NCBI GenBank assembly: GCA_905221605.1
Contig: CAJNDS010000622.1
Coordinates: 64,001-102,462 of the forward strand
Direction of reading: 5' to 3'
DNA: 38,462 bases
Source: Symbiodinium natans
Lineage: Eukaryota > Sar > Dinophyceae > Suessiales > Symbiodiniaceae
The notes beneath the pieces are model-generated. The model was not told the origin of the DNA and made no database searches. It saw only the letters and a program-made list of their open reading frames with translations. Shown piece by piece: positions 1-12,100 of this stretch (its first letter is position 1; each line of letters begins with the position of its first letter). Both the position numbers and the translations under genes were made by a program.

Positions 1-2785
1 GGGATGAGGGATGTGGAAATCTATTGCCACCAAAGCTCTTGGAAACATTGGCGAGAGTTGCTTACGACTAGCCGACTAGCCTGGGGCCCCGCCCGGGGCT
101 CGCCCGAAAACCCGGGAAAATCTAGTTTCTAGATTTTTCTAGGTTTTTCTATCATAGTCCTGATTGCACAGAAAATTAAAAGGCCACACAAGCCTCACAC
201 CCAAACCCCACGCCCCGACCGACGACTAAAAATATTTTTGACTAGCTTTGCAGCACCGTTTCTTGAGATACAAAGACGTGCCAAATCGACGAAGTACCTT
301 ATACAAACCGAATGATCTTTGAGCGCTGATGAAGGTTCTACCTTTGCTGCGCACTGCGCCTGAGAACGGAGGAGGTCGAAGCTGCCGGCGAGGACCGGTC
401 GAAATGCTCGTAAGAGCTTCGCTTCGTACCATTGATGCATGGAACCTGTGACAGGTTTTAACAATGAGGGTTCTGAGGTCGGAAGGGAATCGGGTCGGGC
501 AGGGACAGTTTGGGAGTCATGGCTTGGTTTCGGACTGAGGGCCGGCTGAGGAAGAAGCGAGGGGACGATAAGGCTCATGATGCCGGCGGCAGGATCGCGG
601 TGTACCCTTGAACATCCACTGTGCCCTGACTCGCGGTGTTCTGCGAACTGCACACCATGTTCTGAAACCTCTGATTGATCTCTTTGTGGTACTTTGTGGT
701 GTGGCGCGGCCCATGCAAGGTGTCACCGTCGACATCTGTCGACATTCCTCGATCTTTGCGGCAAAATCCAATCCCCTTGTGGACCTGGCCCGGCTCTCTC
801 AACCCCTGGCAGCAGCATGCAGCAGAGCAATACTGCCTCATGGTTGTAGTCCGGGCGAGCCCTTCAAAACTGGCTGCGGTTGCGCCCCGCCACTGCTTTG
901 GTAGCTTTGACCGTCCCTCCTTCACAGCCAGCCCTTCACAGCCAGCATGCTGCTTCACAACGTGTTCCGCCCACGGCCATGGATCGCTTGGAATCCTTGG
1001 AGCTTGCTTTGCCTGCTACCGAGCGCTTCTTGGACGACGCAAGGATGGTACACGCAGCAAGAGTTTGCAGATGGCCCTTTGCCTCCCTTCCTCCCTTCCT
1101 TTCTCCCTTCCTGCCTTCCACCCTTCGACATGCAATCGACCGATGGTGCAGCACCCTGGCTCGCCACTGCCCGCCAGCCCTGCGCGGCCCTTAGTTGCCA
1201 GCCTAATGCACGCGTCTCCTGCTTGTGCTGCCCGCTGCTATTCGCCGTGCGATGAGGAGGGAGTAGGCAGAAGAATCGACAGGAGAACAACAAAATCCCG
1301 AGATTTTCAAGATGCTCACCAGTCACATAGGGACGATCTGGAACAATCTCGCGCTCCTTCTCGCGCGTGTCTGCAAGCTTGTTTTTGCACGCTGCTTGTT
1401 TCAAGTCCAAGTGCGCCTTTCTCACGCGTTCTTTCTTGATGCAAGTTCTTGACTGAGCCTTTCGTTTGCTTAAAGTGCCTGTAGTCCTTCGGCAGGACTC
1501 CGAGAAGCTACTGGCCCTGGCGAACGAGGTGCATTCCCCACCGCCTGCAACATGCTTTTGTTGCAGGTGTACGTGGCTGTAAGTGGGTTGTATGCATGCC
1601 CCCTGTGTGCATTTGCAACATTAGGTGGCGCAAAAGGATGTCGAACCGTTTTTCCAGGACCAAAACAAATGAGAGAGTGGACAAGAGTCATCCGTAAGGG
1701 GCACCGATTCAAAGTCCGTGGAAGGAGTGCCGTGACTTCGTCTCCGGCTATAGTGAGGCCTTCATGACATGAGCTATGCAGCTAGTGGAGGTTTGCCCTT
1801 TGTGACCCCAAGCTTTCTGCCAGTTCGGCAGACAGAGATCAAGTGAGGCATTGCACAAGCGTCTAGACGACACCACCATCTGGCGAGAGGCCGTGGTGTG
1901 CTGTGTTGCCCTAGTCGGTTGTGTGCACCTTGATCCAAGCAGAGCCGTGCACATGTGCCCACGTGCAGTGGAGGTCGAAGACGGATTATTCTGGCATCAC
2001 AGCTTCGAGGTTGTGGCCGATGAGGCCAGTGTTTCTACCCGGTTGCATCAGGTTGAACGAACTTGCAGACCGATGAGTTTCAGAGTTAGCTTGATCCATG
2101 GCTTTGATGGGAACATCACAGGCCTATGCTGCTCTTCGCCAAGAAGCCTTACCTCCCGAGGCGCGGGCGCTCTTGAGCTGATAGCAACTCCGGGCATTGT
2201 TGCGTAGGTGAACTGGCCGGACAGGGAGGACTCCACCGCTATCAATGCTGCGCTCCTGTCTCAGATGTCAAGGCAGGACTTCGAAAACAAAACGGAGGTG
2301 ACAAAGGATGCTGTAGGCATTGAAGCACCAGAAACACGCCGCAAAGTGCCTTGCGGAAACCGAAATGTTGAGACCTCATGCCTGTCCAGTTCAACAGCGA
2401 GAAGCGTCTCAAGGATCACGTCACCGATGCACATGATCCTCAAAACAGTTACGGCGTTTTCAGCCCTGCATATTTCAGGTGATGGACGAGCCCGGTACGT
2501 TTCTTCTGTTGGTTTCAACATGTTGGTTGCTCCTCCCAACAGTGCCCTAAGGAGGTTGCGCAATGTTGCACGAGAAGTGCTGACTTGAAAAGTATTCATG
2601 CCTGTCATGGGTGCTCTGGTCCTAGACAGCACTGCTGCTCGCCTCGCCCAAGGCTGGATACATTCAGTGCAGCCGTGAGAGAAGGTGGACCATCCCGTGT
2701 GAAGGCAGAGGCAAGGCGAAAGCCACGTTACAATGGTAGAGTCGCTTAAAGACCTCAGAATCCTTTTCATCTGTTAGTCCTTGCT
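1..2785. other. Leading region without a recognised gene
   Basis: I recognise no protein family here on either strand. The longest uninterrupted frame lies on the minus strand at about 2261-2770 (169 codons), and a plus-strand frame at 1851-2207 is also open. Neither shows a family motif, and their composition does not stand out from the other frames. The region could hold short exons of an intron-rich gene, since exons of 30-80 bases are normal in this window, but I could not tie any to a family or confirm phase-compatible neighbours. The only clear structure is a pyrimidine-rich tract near 1082-1126. Confidence 0.5.
1082..1126. repeat. Pyrimidine-rich CCTTC-type tract
   Basis: The plus strand is almost purely C and T here, built from imperfect CCTTC/CCCTTC units. 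It is a simple-sequence tract of low complexity. It could act as the polypyrimidine part of a splice acceptor, but no exon follows that I can support. Confidence 0.7.
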
Positions 2786-2806
2786 GCAGCCTTTTTGTGC
2801 CCAGAG
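2786..2806 (+). other. Possible relict spliced leader before the AAA+ gene
   Basis: The 21 bases ending directly before the ATG at 2807 align to the 3' part of the dinoflagellate spliced leader (GTAGCC then ATTTTGGCTCAAG) with about three mismatches and two single-base insertions. A genomic copy of the leader next to an intronless gene is the expected trace of a gene retroposed from trans-spliced mRNA. This match is degenerate, so it is weaker than the one before ATP-citrate lyase copy 1. It could instead be a normal acceptor region (a CAG lies at 2787-2789). Confidence 0.35.
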
Positions 2807-4441
2807 ATGGAAATTCAATCACGGCCATATCCTGCCAGCCCGTTGCCCTCCAGCATGAATGGACCAAATGGGATGATGAAGCTTTCTCCCACCCAGCAGA
2901 AGGCGCTCGATTTCCTTGTTCGCGCTGTCAAAACAAAGGCTGCGCCCCTTGTAGAGTTGCGCTCGCCCCCAGCTCTGGGACGAGGATACGGCGTGACCTC
3001 GATATTGAAGTCGGCAGCAGCTCAATTTGGCGTGCCGTTCCTTGGGGTGTCGACTGCCCTTGGCCAGGCGGGGGAGGGCCAAGAAGGCCAGGCACTGAAA
3101 ACGCTTTATGCAGCTGCACTGGCATCTCTGGAGAAGCATGGTATCGCTGTCATTGATGACCTTGATCTTGCCGTTGCCCCTCGTTCGGTGCGCCGCTCTC
3201 GAACCCTCATTGGGGACATCAAGGGTGCTGGAGACCTCTACAATTGGGAAGTTGCGCCGTCGCCTGCTATGCTCATTAAGTCCTTGAGTGACGCAGCATC
3301 GTCGGCTCACGGTGTCGTTGCTTTCTCCTCGGTTGAAGATGCGCACCTAGCTTTCATCAACACACCCCTGGCTGTAACTCTGGGCGAGTCGACAGTGGAA
3401 GATTATGGGGCAATCTTGAAGAACGTGCTGGGGTCGCAGGGAGCCATAGATGAGGAGGCAATTTATGCCTTGCACTCACAGCTCTCCCCCGCAGACCTGA
3501 AATCGGCGACAGCACGCGTTCTGGCCACGCAGAGCGGTGATGTGACACCAGTCACGACTGAAGGCCTTGTGAGCTCGATCAGGGATGAGTTGGTGTCTGT
3601 GTCAGCAGTTGCCCCAGAAGAGGTGGAACCTGTAGACCTGGCAGAGTATCCCGGGCTGGAGGGCATCAAGGAAGAGCTGGAGCGCAACGTGCTCTTTCCT
3701 CTAGAGAACCCTGAGCAGGCGAAGAAGTTCGGGCTCACCCCCAAGCGCGGAGTACTGCTCCACGGTCAGCCTGGCACAGGCAAGACCACCGTGGGCCGCT
3801 GGCTGGCAAACAGGTTGAAAGGCAAGTTCTTCCTGGTACGTGAGATGATGCTCCATGCCGACATCATCAAAGTCTTTGCAGCTGCACAGGCCGCCGCGCC
3901 CTCCGTGGTCTTCATCGATGACGCGGACATCGTGATCGGAGGCTGGCGGCCTTTGGACGGACATCGGGGCTCCGACATCTTCCGGTTTCTTCTCGGGCGC
4001 ATGGATGGCTTGACATCCCGTGGCAAGAGGCAGCGAGAGACCGGGGACGTCGTTGTGGTCCTCACTGGCCAAAATGTGCACTGGATGGCTGAGATGCTCC
4101 TCCGGAGTGGCCGCATCGAGCTTTGGCTTAAGACCAAGCTGCCGGAGCCTCGGCAGAAGTACGCCATCTTGCGGAAGTACATCAAAGATGACCCGGGTGC
4201 GATGGAGCTGCTCTCAAAGAACGGCGAGCTGCCGGACGTGAAGGCTGCAGCGCAGGCCAGCGACCACTTCTGCTGTGCGGACCTGCGCAGGGTCGTCAGC
4301 GATGCCAAGATGCTGGCCGCCTGGGATCGGACCAGCGATGCCAAGATTCTGGATGGCTCATCTTACTTGGAGAAGGCTGCTGAGGGCGTCCGCCGCATGC
4401 AGGACGATGTGAAATCCAATGCCCGCAACTTGTATGGCTGA
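2807..4441 (+). CDS. AAA+ ATPase with degenerate first and intact second AAA domain
   Basis: A 544-residue protein in a single exon. The second AAA domain (about residues 275-500) follows the Cdc48/FtsH-type pattern: a GLEGIKEEL entry segment, Walker A GQPGTGKTT near residues 320-328, Walker B VVFIDDADI near 367-375 (Asp-Asp instead of the usual Asp-Glu), a sensor-1-like TGQN and arginines in LLRSGRIE. The first domain (about 50-200) looks like a dead AAA module: a P-loop-like region without the lysine (RSPPALGRGYGVTS, about 52-65), a Walker-B-like IDDLDL near 115 and a sensor-like strand. Such proteins use ATP to remodel or unfold protein complexes; the client is unknown. The start is the first ATG after a possible spliced-leader remnant; in-frame ATGs at about residues 17 and 23 are alternatives. 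Being intronless among intron-dense genes suggests a retroposed or transferred origin. Confidence 0.85.
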   Translation: MEIQSRPYPASPLPSSMNGPNGMMKLSPTQQKALDFLVRAVKTKAAPLVELRSPPALGRGYGVTSILKSAAAQFGVPFLGVSTALGQAGEGQEGQALKTLYAAALASLEKHGIAVIDDLDLAVAPRSVRRSRTLIGDIKGAGDLYNWEVAPSPAMLIKSLSDAASSAHGVVAFSSVEDAHLAFINTPLAVTLGESTVEDYGAILKNVLGSQGAIDEEAIYALHSQLSPADLKSATARVLATQSGDVTPVTTEGLVSSIRDELVSVSAVAPEEVEPVDLAEYPGLEGIKEELERNVLFPLENPEQAKKFGLTPKRGVLLHGQPGTGKTTVGRWLANRLKGKFFLVREMMLHADIIKVFAAAQAAAPSVVFIDDADIVIGGWRPLDGHRGSDIFRFLLGRMDGLTSRGKRQRETGDVVVVLTGQNVHWMAEMLLRSGRIELWLKTKLPEPRQKYAILRKYIKDDPGAMELLSKNGELPDVKAAAQASDHFCCADLRRVVSDAKMLAAWDRTSDAKILDGSSYLEKAAEGVRRMQDDVKSNARNLYG

Positions 4442-5275
4442 GACCAGGGGCCAGTGATCAATTCGTACCAATTCGTTTTGGGATTGTGCTTGCTATCCCT
4501 GCAGAAGTTGTGGAGGCAGCGCAATCCGCTGATGTAGATGGGCTGACTAGTGGAATTCCTTTCTAGGTTCAAATTTTCTTGGATGACCATTGCACAGCAG
4601 CCGCTACGCCCAGACAAGAGAGGCAGAAAGTCTGTCGGATGGTACAGCAAAGCGTTTGTACACGGGACGGTGCACGAGATCCTGCAGCCTCACTGCGCTA
4701 AGGGATGTGTTGCTCGCAGCTGAATGTGTGCATGGCATGCGAATGTGCAGGTGATCTACCAGGCCTTCCTTGAGGCAAGTGCCATGCCCGTGCCCGGTGC
4801 CAAGAGTTTCTGTGGAAGGCCCCTCCAGACTTTTCCAAGATCCCAAGCCGCGTCAGGAAGTGCTCCCTGCGTGCGGCGCTTATTGATCACGGCCGGGCCC
4901 TCAAAGCTGCATCTTGAAGCTGTAAAGAAGTGGTTTTAAAATTTTAATCCCTAATATTGCCTCCCTAGTAAATTGCCCTTATCAAGAAGACTGTTTCTAG
5001 TTTTTTGGGGGGTTCTTAAGCAATTGGTATGCTCTTGCCTTCAAGGCATTCTCTACGGCGAGGCATCCTCTGCCCCATGGACTCGACCTGTTCTGGCTCT
5101 GTGTGGATGCCAGGTGCGCTACCGTGGCCGACAGCCCTCAGAAGCTCCTGAATAGCAAGTCTCACACATGCTTGCAAACCCTCTGAAGAGCTCAAATCCG
5201 TGCTGTGTGTGTCACATTGCTTCTGCCGAGAGTTTTGAAATACAGGCTGGCTGGTACATGCTCATGCTGTTCGAC
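4442..5275. other. Spacer between AAA+ gene and ATP-citrate lyase copy 1
   Basis: About 830 bases with no recognised coding sequence, RNA gene or clear repeat. It should contain the 3' untranslated region of the AAA+ gene and the 5' region of the lyase gene. No polyadenylation or promoter motif can be called with confidence. Confidence 0.5.
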
Positions 5276-5285
5276 TTGGCTCAAG
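5276..5285 (+). other. Relict spliced-leader 3' end upstream of ATP-citrate lyase copy 1
   Basis: TTGGCTCAAG matches exactly the last ten bases of the conserved dinoflagellate spliced leader and ends 40 bases before the start codon. In dinoflagellates the leader is normally added in trans and should be absent from the gene. The stretch right after it (CTTTTGTTGCCA) resembles that in copy 2 (CTTTTGTAGCCA), where the related motif reads GCCATGGCTCAG. The two copies therefore seem to have inherited the same leader remnant and lost different parts. Confidence 0.55.
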
Positions 5286-5325
5286 TTGCTTTTGTTGCCA
5301 CTTTCGTCGCACCCGGTTTGGAGCC

Positions 5326-6129
5326 ATGTCGGTGAAGCCTATCCGCGAGCATGCAGGGAAGAGCCTCCTGGAGAAGTACTTGCCAGAGGTCTCCGGCGGC
5401 AAGCACAAGATGGGATGCGCAGGTGTGCTCGTGACGCCTGCTGTGCTGGACAGCACTGGAAGCCAGACTTGGGACAGCATTCTGCAGGAAAACCCATGGC
5501 TGAAGACGACCAACTTGGTGGCCAAGCCGGACCAGCTTATCAAGCGCCGTGGCAAAGCCGGGCTCCTTGCCGTGAACAAGCCCTTCGAGGAGGCCAAGAA
5601 GTGGGTGATGGACCGCATGTGCAAGGATCAGCAGGTGGAGCACGTCACCGGGCAGCTGAACCACTTCTTGATCGAGCCATTTGTGCCCCACAAGCAGGAG
5701 CAGGAGCACTACATTTGCATGCTGTCCCACCGGTACCATGATGAGATCCTGTTCTATCATGAGGGTGGTGTCGATGTGGGCGATGTCGATGCGAAGGCAG
5801 AGAGGTTGGAGCTTCCATTTGGCGACAAGCTGACGGAGGCCATCGTGACGGAGAAGTTGTTGAGCAAGTTGCCGGGCGCCAAGAAGGGCAACATGGCATC
5901 CTTCATTCTCAGCCTCTACAAGTTCTACACCGATCTGCACTTCGCCTACCTTGAGATCAACCCTCTTGTCATGCTTGATGACAACACTGTGGTCCCGCTC
6001 GACATGGCTGCTAAGATCGATGAGACTGCAAACTTCCTCTGCGCGCAGAAGTGGGGTGAGCTGGATTGGCCACCACCATTCGGCCGTGCTGCCTACCCCG
6101 AGGAGGCCCTCATCCGTGATATGGATGGC
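5326..6129 (+). repeat. Near-identical tract shared with 17592-18395
   Basis: By eye about 13 substitutions separate the two lyase copies over these ~800 coding bases. The next ~340 bases of the same exon carry about 28, and the 102-base second exon about 14. Similarity upstream of the start codon is weak and limited to a short part of the 5' leader. An intronless block this much more alike than its flanks is best explained by gene conversion between the paralogues. Confidence 0.75.
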
Positions 6130-9100
6130 AAGACGGGTGCCTCACTGAAGCTGACCATCCTCAACGAGAAAGGACGAGTCTGGACCATGGTTGCTGGCGG
6201 AGGCGCCTCTGTCGTGTACGCGGACACCGTTGCGGACTATGGCATGGGCACAGAGTTGGCGAATTACGGAGAGTACTCCGGAGCTCCGTCCACGGAAGAG
6301 ACTTTCGTCTATGCCAAGACCCTGCTGTCGCTGATGATGAAGTACAAGCATCCTGATGGCAAGTACCTCATCATTGGTGGTGGTATCGCTAACTTCACCG
6401 ATGTGGCCGCAACCTTCACTGGCCTCATCAAGGCTCTGCAAGAGTATGCAGAGGACATTAAGGCGCGGAGAGTAAGAGGTGCTAGGAACGCTGCCATGTT
6501 GAGGCCATGTCGACGTGACCCACTGCAGGAGCACAAGATCAAAATCTACATCCGTCGTGCAGGGCCCAACTACTTAGAGGGCCTGCGGAAAGTGAAGGCG
6601 GCCAGCGACAAGCTGGGGCTGGGCATCAAAGTCAGGAGCCTACTGCCACTTTGAGCCATGCCGTTAGCTATCGCAGGCTCTTTTGCGTTGCCCTCGTCTG
6701 ATGGGTCGGATGGGCCTCAGGTCTATGGGCCTGAGACGCACATCACCGCCGTCATCCCAATGGCAGGGGCCACAGGTGCTTGAGGCCTTCTGATGTCTTA
6801 GGATGTTCTTAGGATGTTCTTCGGGCAGTTGGGAAGCTTCGCTTCAGGGGGAGTTTCAGGAGCTTGAACCCGAGGCCTTGGGCCTGATCCAGCCACTTCC
6901 GGAGCCAGACCTTTCGGCACCCTGCGGTCCCCCAGCCAGCGCCTTTTCATGGCTTCGCATGGCTTTGCATGGCTTTGCATGGCTGTGCTACATGCTTTTG
7001 GAAACACTTGCAATGGCAAACTGCCTATTCTAAGGTGAGGAGCCTGGTCGACATGAAGGGCAAGAAGTCCCCTCCTCAGTATACTCAACTTGGAGTGGTG
7101 TCGTCCAAGACTCTTGTCCTGTGGATTGGAAAGCTGTAGCAGGCCCACGCCTAAGGGCCACCCGCCGGCGCCAGCAGGTGCAGAACCTATGCAGAGTCGC
7201 TTTAGGGGTTAGGGTTTGGGGTTTAGGGTTTCTGATAGTGTTTTCGGGACTATCACTCCAAGCATTTGTGTTCAGGCACCAAGCACACGCTTGTCACAGC
7301 CACGCAGGTTGCTCAGCAAAGGGCCTCCCCGTTTCTGCTGGGCTTTCGAGTCTTTCGACGTTTCGCGGCGTGCCGTCTTGCAAACCAGGCCTGAGACCAC
7401 CTGCATTGTGTACGGCATGCAGAACCGCGCTGTCCAGGGCTTCTCGGCGCACCATTGGATCCGCATGGAATGGATACCTGTGCTGTCAAGGGTGTAAAGG
7501 TGTAGCTCATGAACTCTGTCGTGCCTGATGTGAGGCATGCTTGATTTCGACTTTATGTGCAAACGACGCTTGGCGAGATGTTGGGGAAGCTCTGAGGTGC
7601 TGCTTGTGAGTATTGTGAGTATGATCCGGCCGAAGCACCGAACTCCCAATACCTTCTAGGGCGACATGTCGCCAGCAGACATACATCCCAAGCCATGGCC
7701 TGCTTCTCAAGGCAAGAAACCTTCTGTGGAAGCCATGATTTTCCCTTTCTCCGGCATCTTGGCCTCAGCATATGTGTGTTGCAAGACTTGGGTGCTGCTT
7801 CGTCAATAAGTGTGTTCTGCTGGCATTTCTTGAGGCAACCACTACGCACCTTGTCTGAAAAACGTCTGCCTGTTCTGGAGCCAGAGGTTCACAACATGGT
7901 TCACTGATTCACCCCAGCACAGAGTAGACACGCATCGCAGATCGGTCTCCCGGTGGTATCATATTTTCGTGTACCCAGGTCAAGTTCTACTGGGGCACCG
8001 AAGAGGTCATGAGCTCAATGCCAAAAAGACACTGAGAGCAAACGCGCCTGCAAAGAGGAATCCGGCGGTACGTTGTTTTGGCATGCTTCTGCTGGTGTAG
8101 TGCTTAGAAGACAGGACCAACTTTCATCTGCTCTCGAAAGCTGAGGTCCTGATGCCTGTCTACACGACCACGAAGGAGGCTGCGTCAGCGCTTTCTTCGG
8201 CTCTGGCTTATGTTTGAGGCGCTGAGGTCCCTAGCTTGTCGAAGGCCGTGCAGAAGCATCCCAACGTCTCGGTCTTCGTCAACTTTGCTTCTTTCCGCTC
8301 CGTCCATGAGACGTCGATGGAGGTCCTAAACCGTAAACCCTAAACCGTAAACCCTACACCCTAAACCCTAAACCCTAAGCCCATGAAGTGGATGATGTTC
8401 TCGTCGGACACAAGAGGCCATGACCCACTCCAACCTCAAGACCATCGCCATCATTGCCGAGGTTTCCAATGCTCCTGCATAAAGCTGGCTCCGGATGCTT
8501 CTGCCAATTTTCGGTGCAGGGAGTTCCCGAGCAGCAGACGAGGGAGATCATTAAGGTTGCGGAAGCCAAGGGCGTAGGCTGGACAGTGTTGTCGAGATCC
8601 CAAAACCAATGTGCCACAAGTGTTTGTCACACCCCTTGTGCGTGTATTGGTTGCGTGTCAGAGGCCTCATTGGTCCTGCGACGGTGGGCGGCATCAAGCC
8701 GGGCTGCCTCCGAATTGGCAACACCGGCGGAATGTCTTGGACTTATCTTCATGCTCACAGCAGAAGGTGCCTGTGATGTGAAGCTGTAAGTAGCCGCGCT
8801 TGGCCGAAAATGAAGAGGCCATGGCCAGGGTAAGTCTCATAAGAGACTCTGCTTTGATATCGGTGTTTGCTGAGGTTGGACAACATCGTCATGTCCCGCC
8901 TTTATCGCCCGGGATCCGTGGCATATGTCTCCAAGTCTGGTGGAATGCCAGAGCCTCACATATCCTCACGTCTCGGGATGAGTTGCCTCTTTGTCGTGGT
9001 TTCCATGCTTGGGGGGAGGCGAAGCTGGCCATTAAGCGACCCTAGACCGTTGAAATTAGCACAGTTCGAGCGAGTGGCGCAGTTGTATTGTTCAGCACAT

Positions 9101-12100
9101 ACACGCCTGGCAGCAAGCCCAGGATTCAGGGCTAACTCCGGGCTAACCCTGAAAAAAAGGGATAGGAGTGGCGAACCACGGCGAGCTCTGAGCCCTAAAC
9201 CCCAGAGGCATGCCGAAACCATCCGGAAGCCACAGTGTGCTTTTGAAAGGGGTGGGTGGGTTTCCGACTAACAGCTCAGGTCCAACGAGCTCAACAACAT
9301 CGTGTGCCGAAACTCGAATGGCGTCTACGAGGGAGTCGCAATCGGTGCCTCTGTCTGCCAGTGAGCCAGTGTCAGTTTCGGCGGAGTTTAGGTATTTAGG
9401 TCAGCTTGCCATCTCAGCCTCTGTTGGAGATGCATTGTGAGGTGGTGACCGCTATCCAGGCAGCCGCTTCCTTGATCACTTCCTCCGCTATCAGGAGCTT
9501 ATCCACGCGCGATATGTGTATGTGTGTGTGTGTGTCATGTGCAGAGCGTGTATCACTGCATCACACGCGTTATGTAGGACTTCACCACATCCTGTGACCT
9601 CGCAGGATGACCCCAAGGCCAAGATGCTGCTGCTCTTGGGAGAGGTTGGCGGACTGGATGAGTACGACCTCATCGAGGCCCTTGGGGTTTCAGAGAGGGC
9701 AGCGGAGTCACGCAAAAGCCTCTGAATCGAAACGTGTTGTGCAGGCTGTCAAGAAAGGTCGAATCACGAAGCCGGTGGTGGCCTGGTGCGTGGGAACGTG
9801 CGCGTCCTGCTTTACAACCGAGGCCACTAGTGTCATGAAGGGGCCTCTGCATCTAGACTCGACATCTTGCTTGTGCTCTGTGCAAACTCCACGAAGTCTT
9901 GCAGGTCCAATTCGGGCATGCGGGTGCGCAGGCGGAGTCTTCAGAGTGCATTGAGGACCATCATTCAAAGCAGGTAAGGTAAGATGCGCAGGCACGTGGT
10001 GACATGGAGACCGCCGCCGCAAAGAACAAGGCCGTGGAGTAAGTCGCGTTCGCCTCAACGTAGTGCCGTTGATTGGGTGTCCATATGCCAATCGTACCGT
10101 CGAAAAAAGTGTCATGGTCAGCAGAAGAAACTTCATGAAAGTGTCAGAGTTGGTGTTTGCTTCGGAGGGCGTTCAAGCTCAGAGGCTCTTTAAAGCACTG
10201 TCCGCACCAGGCGATGAAGGAAGCTGGCTTCCATGTCCCAGACTCCTTCGACAAGCTGCCAGAGATGATCAACCAGGCACCGGCAGTCAGCACTACAAAA
10301 AACGCTTCTTCCGTATGGTTCTCATTGACTCAGCGCAGGTGTACACCGGCCTGGTGGAAGCGGGCGAGATTGTGGAGGAGCCGGAAGGTGAGACCCCGCA
10401 GGCACGGTGCAGGGACGCAGAGTCGGGGATGTTCAGTGCGTCGGGGGCCGTTTTCGGCAGGTGCCTATGGACTACACTTGGGCCAAGAAGCTGGGTATGG
10501 TGAGGACCAGCCTTGCATGATGTTGCATTCCCCCTTGGCATAAGATATATGTAATATACACATACATATATGTGTAATAGTAATAGATATATATATATAT
10601 ATATATATATAGAAGCCCAAGTGTGGAAGGAAGCCCGCGAACTTCATCTCCTCCATCTCGGACGACCGTGGGGAGGATGGGGCCACATCTGCATCTGCAC
10701 CTCAAGAGGTGTAAAGAGGTGTCATGTGCTCCCCCCTGAATCCCCCCTAATGTGCCCCAACCTCCCTGTCGACTCCAGGAGCTCACGTATTGCGGAATGT
10801 CCATCTCCGATGTCTTCACGAAGGCGCGGGTCCCATCAGGATTCTTTGGCTCTTTTCCGTTTATGTTGGGCTTGCATACCAGCTCAGCCAATGGCCCGAG
10901 CAGCGGGCAGAGTTTTCAAAGCAACTGGCATAGAGCCCTGGACTGTGAATGGGCTCACACGCAAGTGGTGCAGCTTCGGCATATGCAGGAGGTATTCATG
11001 GAGCAGCAAGAAGCATGCCATAACCCTGCCAACACCTGCACCGATCCGGACTTAGGGGGGTCTGCGCCAGGACACGCAAGGTGCTTCGTAGGGTGAAGAA
11101 CCGAACTGACGAAGCCGCACGGAGGCGAGCGATTACGTTGTTAACTTGCAGAAGCAGCTCGCCAGAGCATCAGTATTTCTCTATCCAGAGGGCTCTCTCT
11201 GGAATTTAATGTGGAGTCCCTTATGCTTCAACTCAGACAAAGGTCAATAATATTCAAGGCAAACTAGCGAGAAGCATCAGCAAATGTATGACAGTATGAC
11301 AGAACCACAGGAGCAGCAGACCAGGGGACCACCAGACCTGAGGACCACCAGACAAACGAGAAAGAACTCCACTCCCACACATTCAAAATGGAAAGCCAAG
11401 CACTTCGTCCCCAAAACCGCAATACCTCCTCACACATGTGTGCGCTCTAGCTGCTTCTCGCGGCGTGTTTGCAGCTGGAGTGGGGAGCACGACTGCTGCG
11501 CAGCGTCCACTGTACCAATGTGTACGGCCCTACAGTCTAACAGCGGCGGCCGACAAGGCGGTAGTTAAGACAGGGGCAGGGGCTTGGATCTTGTTCTTGG
11601 ATGTTCTTTGTTTACAAGACCTCAAGACCTCAAGACCTCAAGACGTCAGGGTGGCAAGATGTGCCGTACCTTGTACCGTCTGCATCGGCTTTTCGGCTGT
11701 TCCATCCATGCAGGAGATCGGCATCGGTGGCGTGCTCTCCTTGCTTTGGTTCCGCCGCCAGCTCCCGGTCCGGTGCTGAGAGTTTTGGGGTTCAACGCCT
11801 GCTTCGACTCTACCACGCATCCTACCCATGCCGGCGCGGGTCTGTCCAAAGCTCGCCCACGACCGTCTGATTAAGAGAAATCTGCTTTCTTTTCGTGTCT
11901 TTGATGGGCTGTTTGTTTCGAAGGTTCGCACCGCTTTCTGCTGTGGTGCTGGTAGCAACTTCGCGTACCCTGAGGCTTACTGCACCAAGTTCGTGGAGAT
12001 GATTCTGATGGTCACAGCCGACCACGGCCCCGCTGTCAGCGGCGCTCACAACACCATCGTCACGGCTCGCGCAGGCACTCTTCGAGCAATGACTAAGTGT

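Noticed and set aside
2261-2770. Minus-strand 169-codon frame upstream of the AAA+ gene
   Set aside because: Open but with no recognisable domain and no phase-compatible neighbouring exon; an overlapping plus-strand frame is also open.
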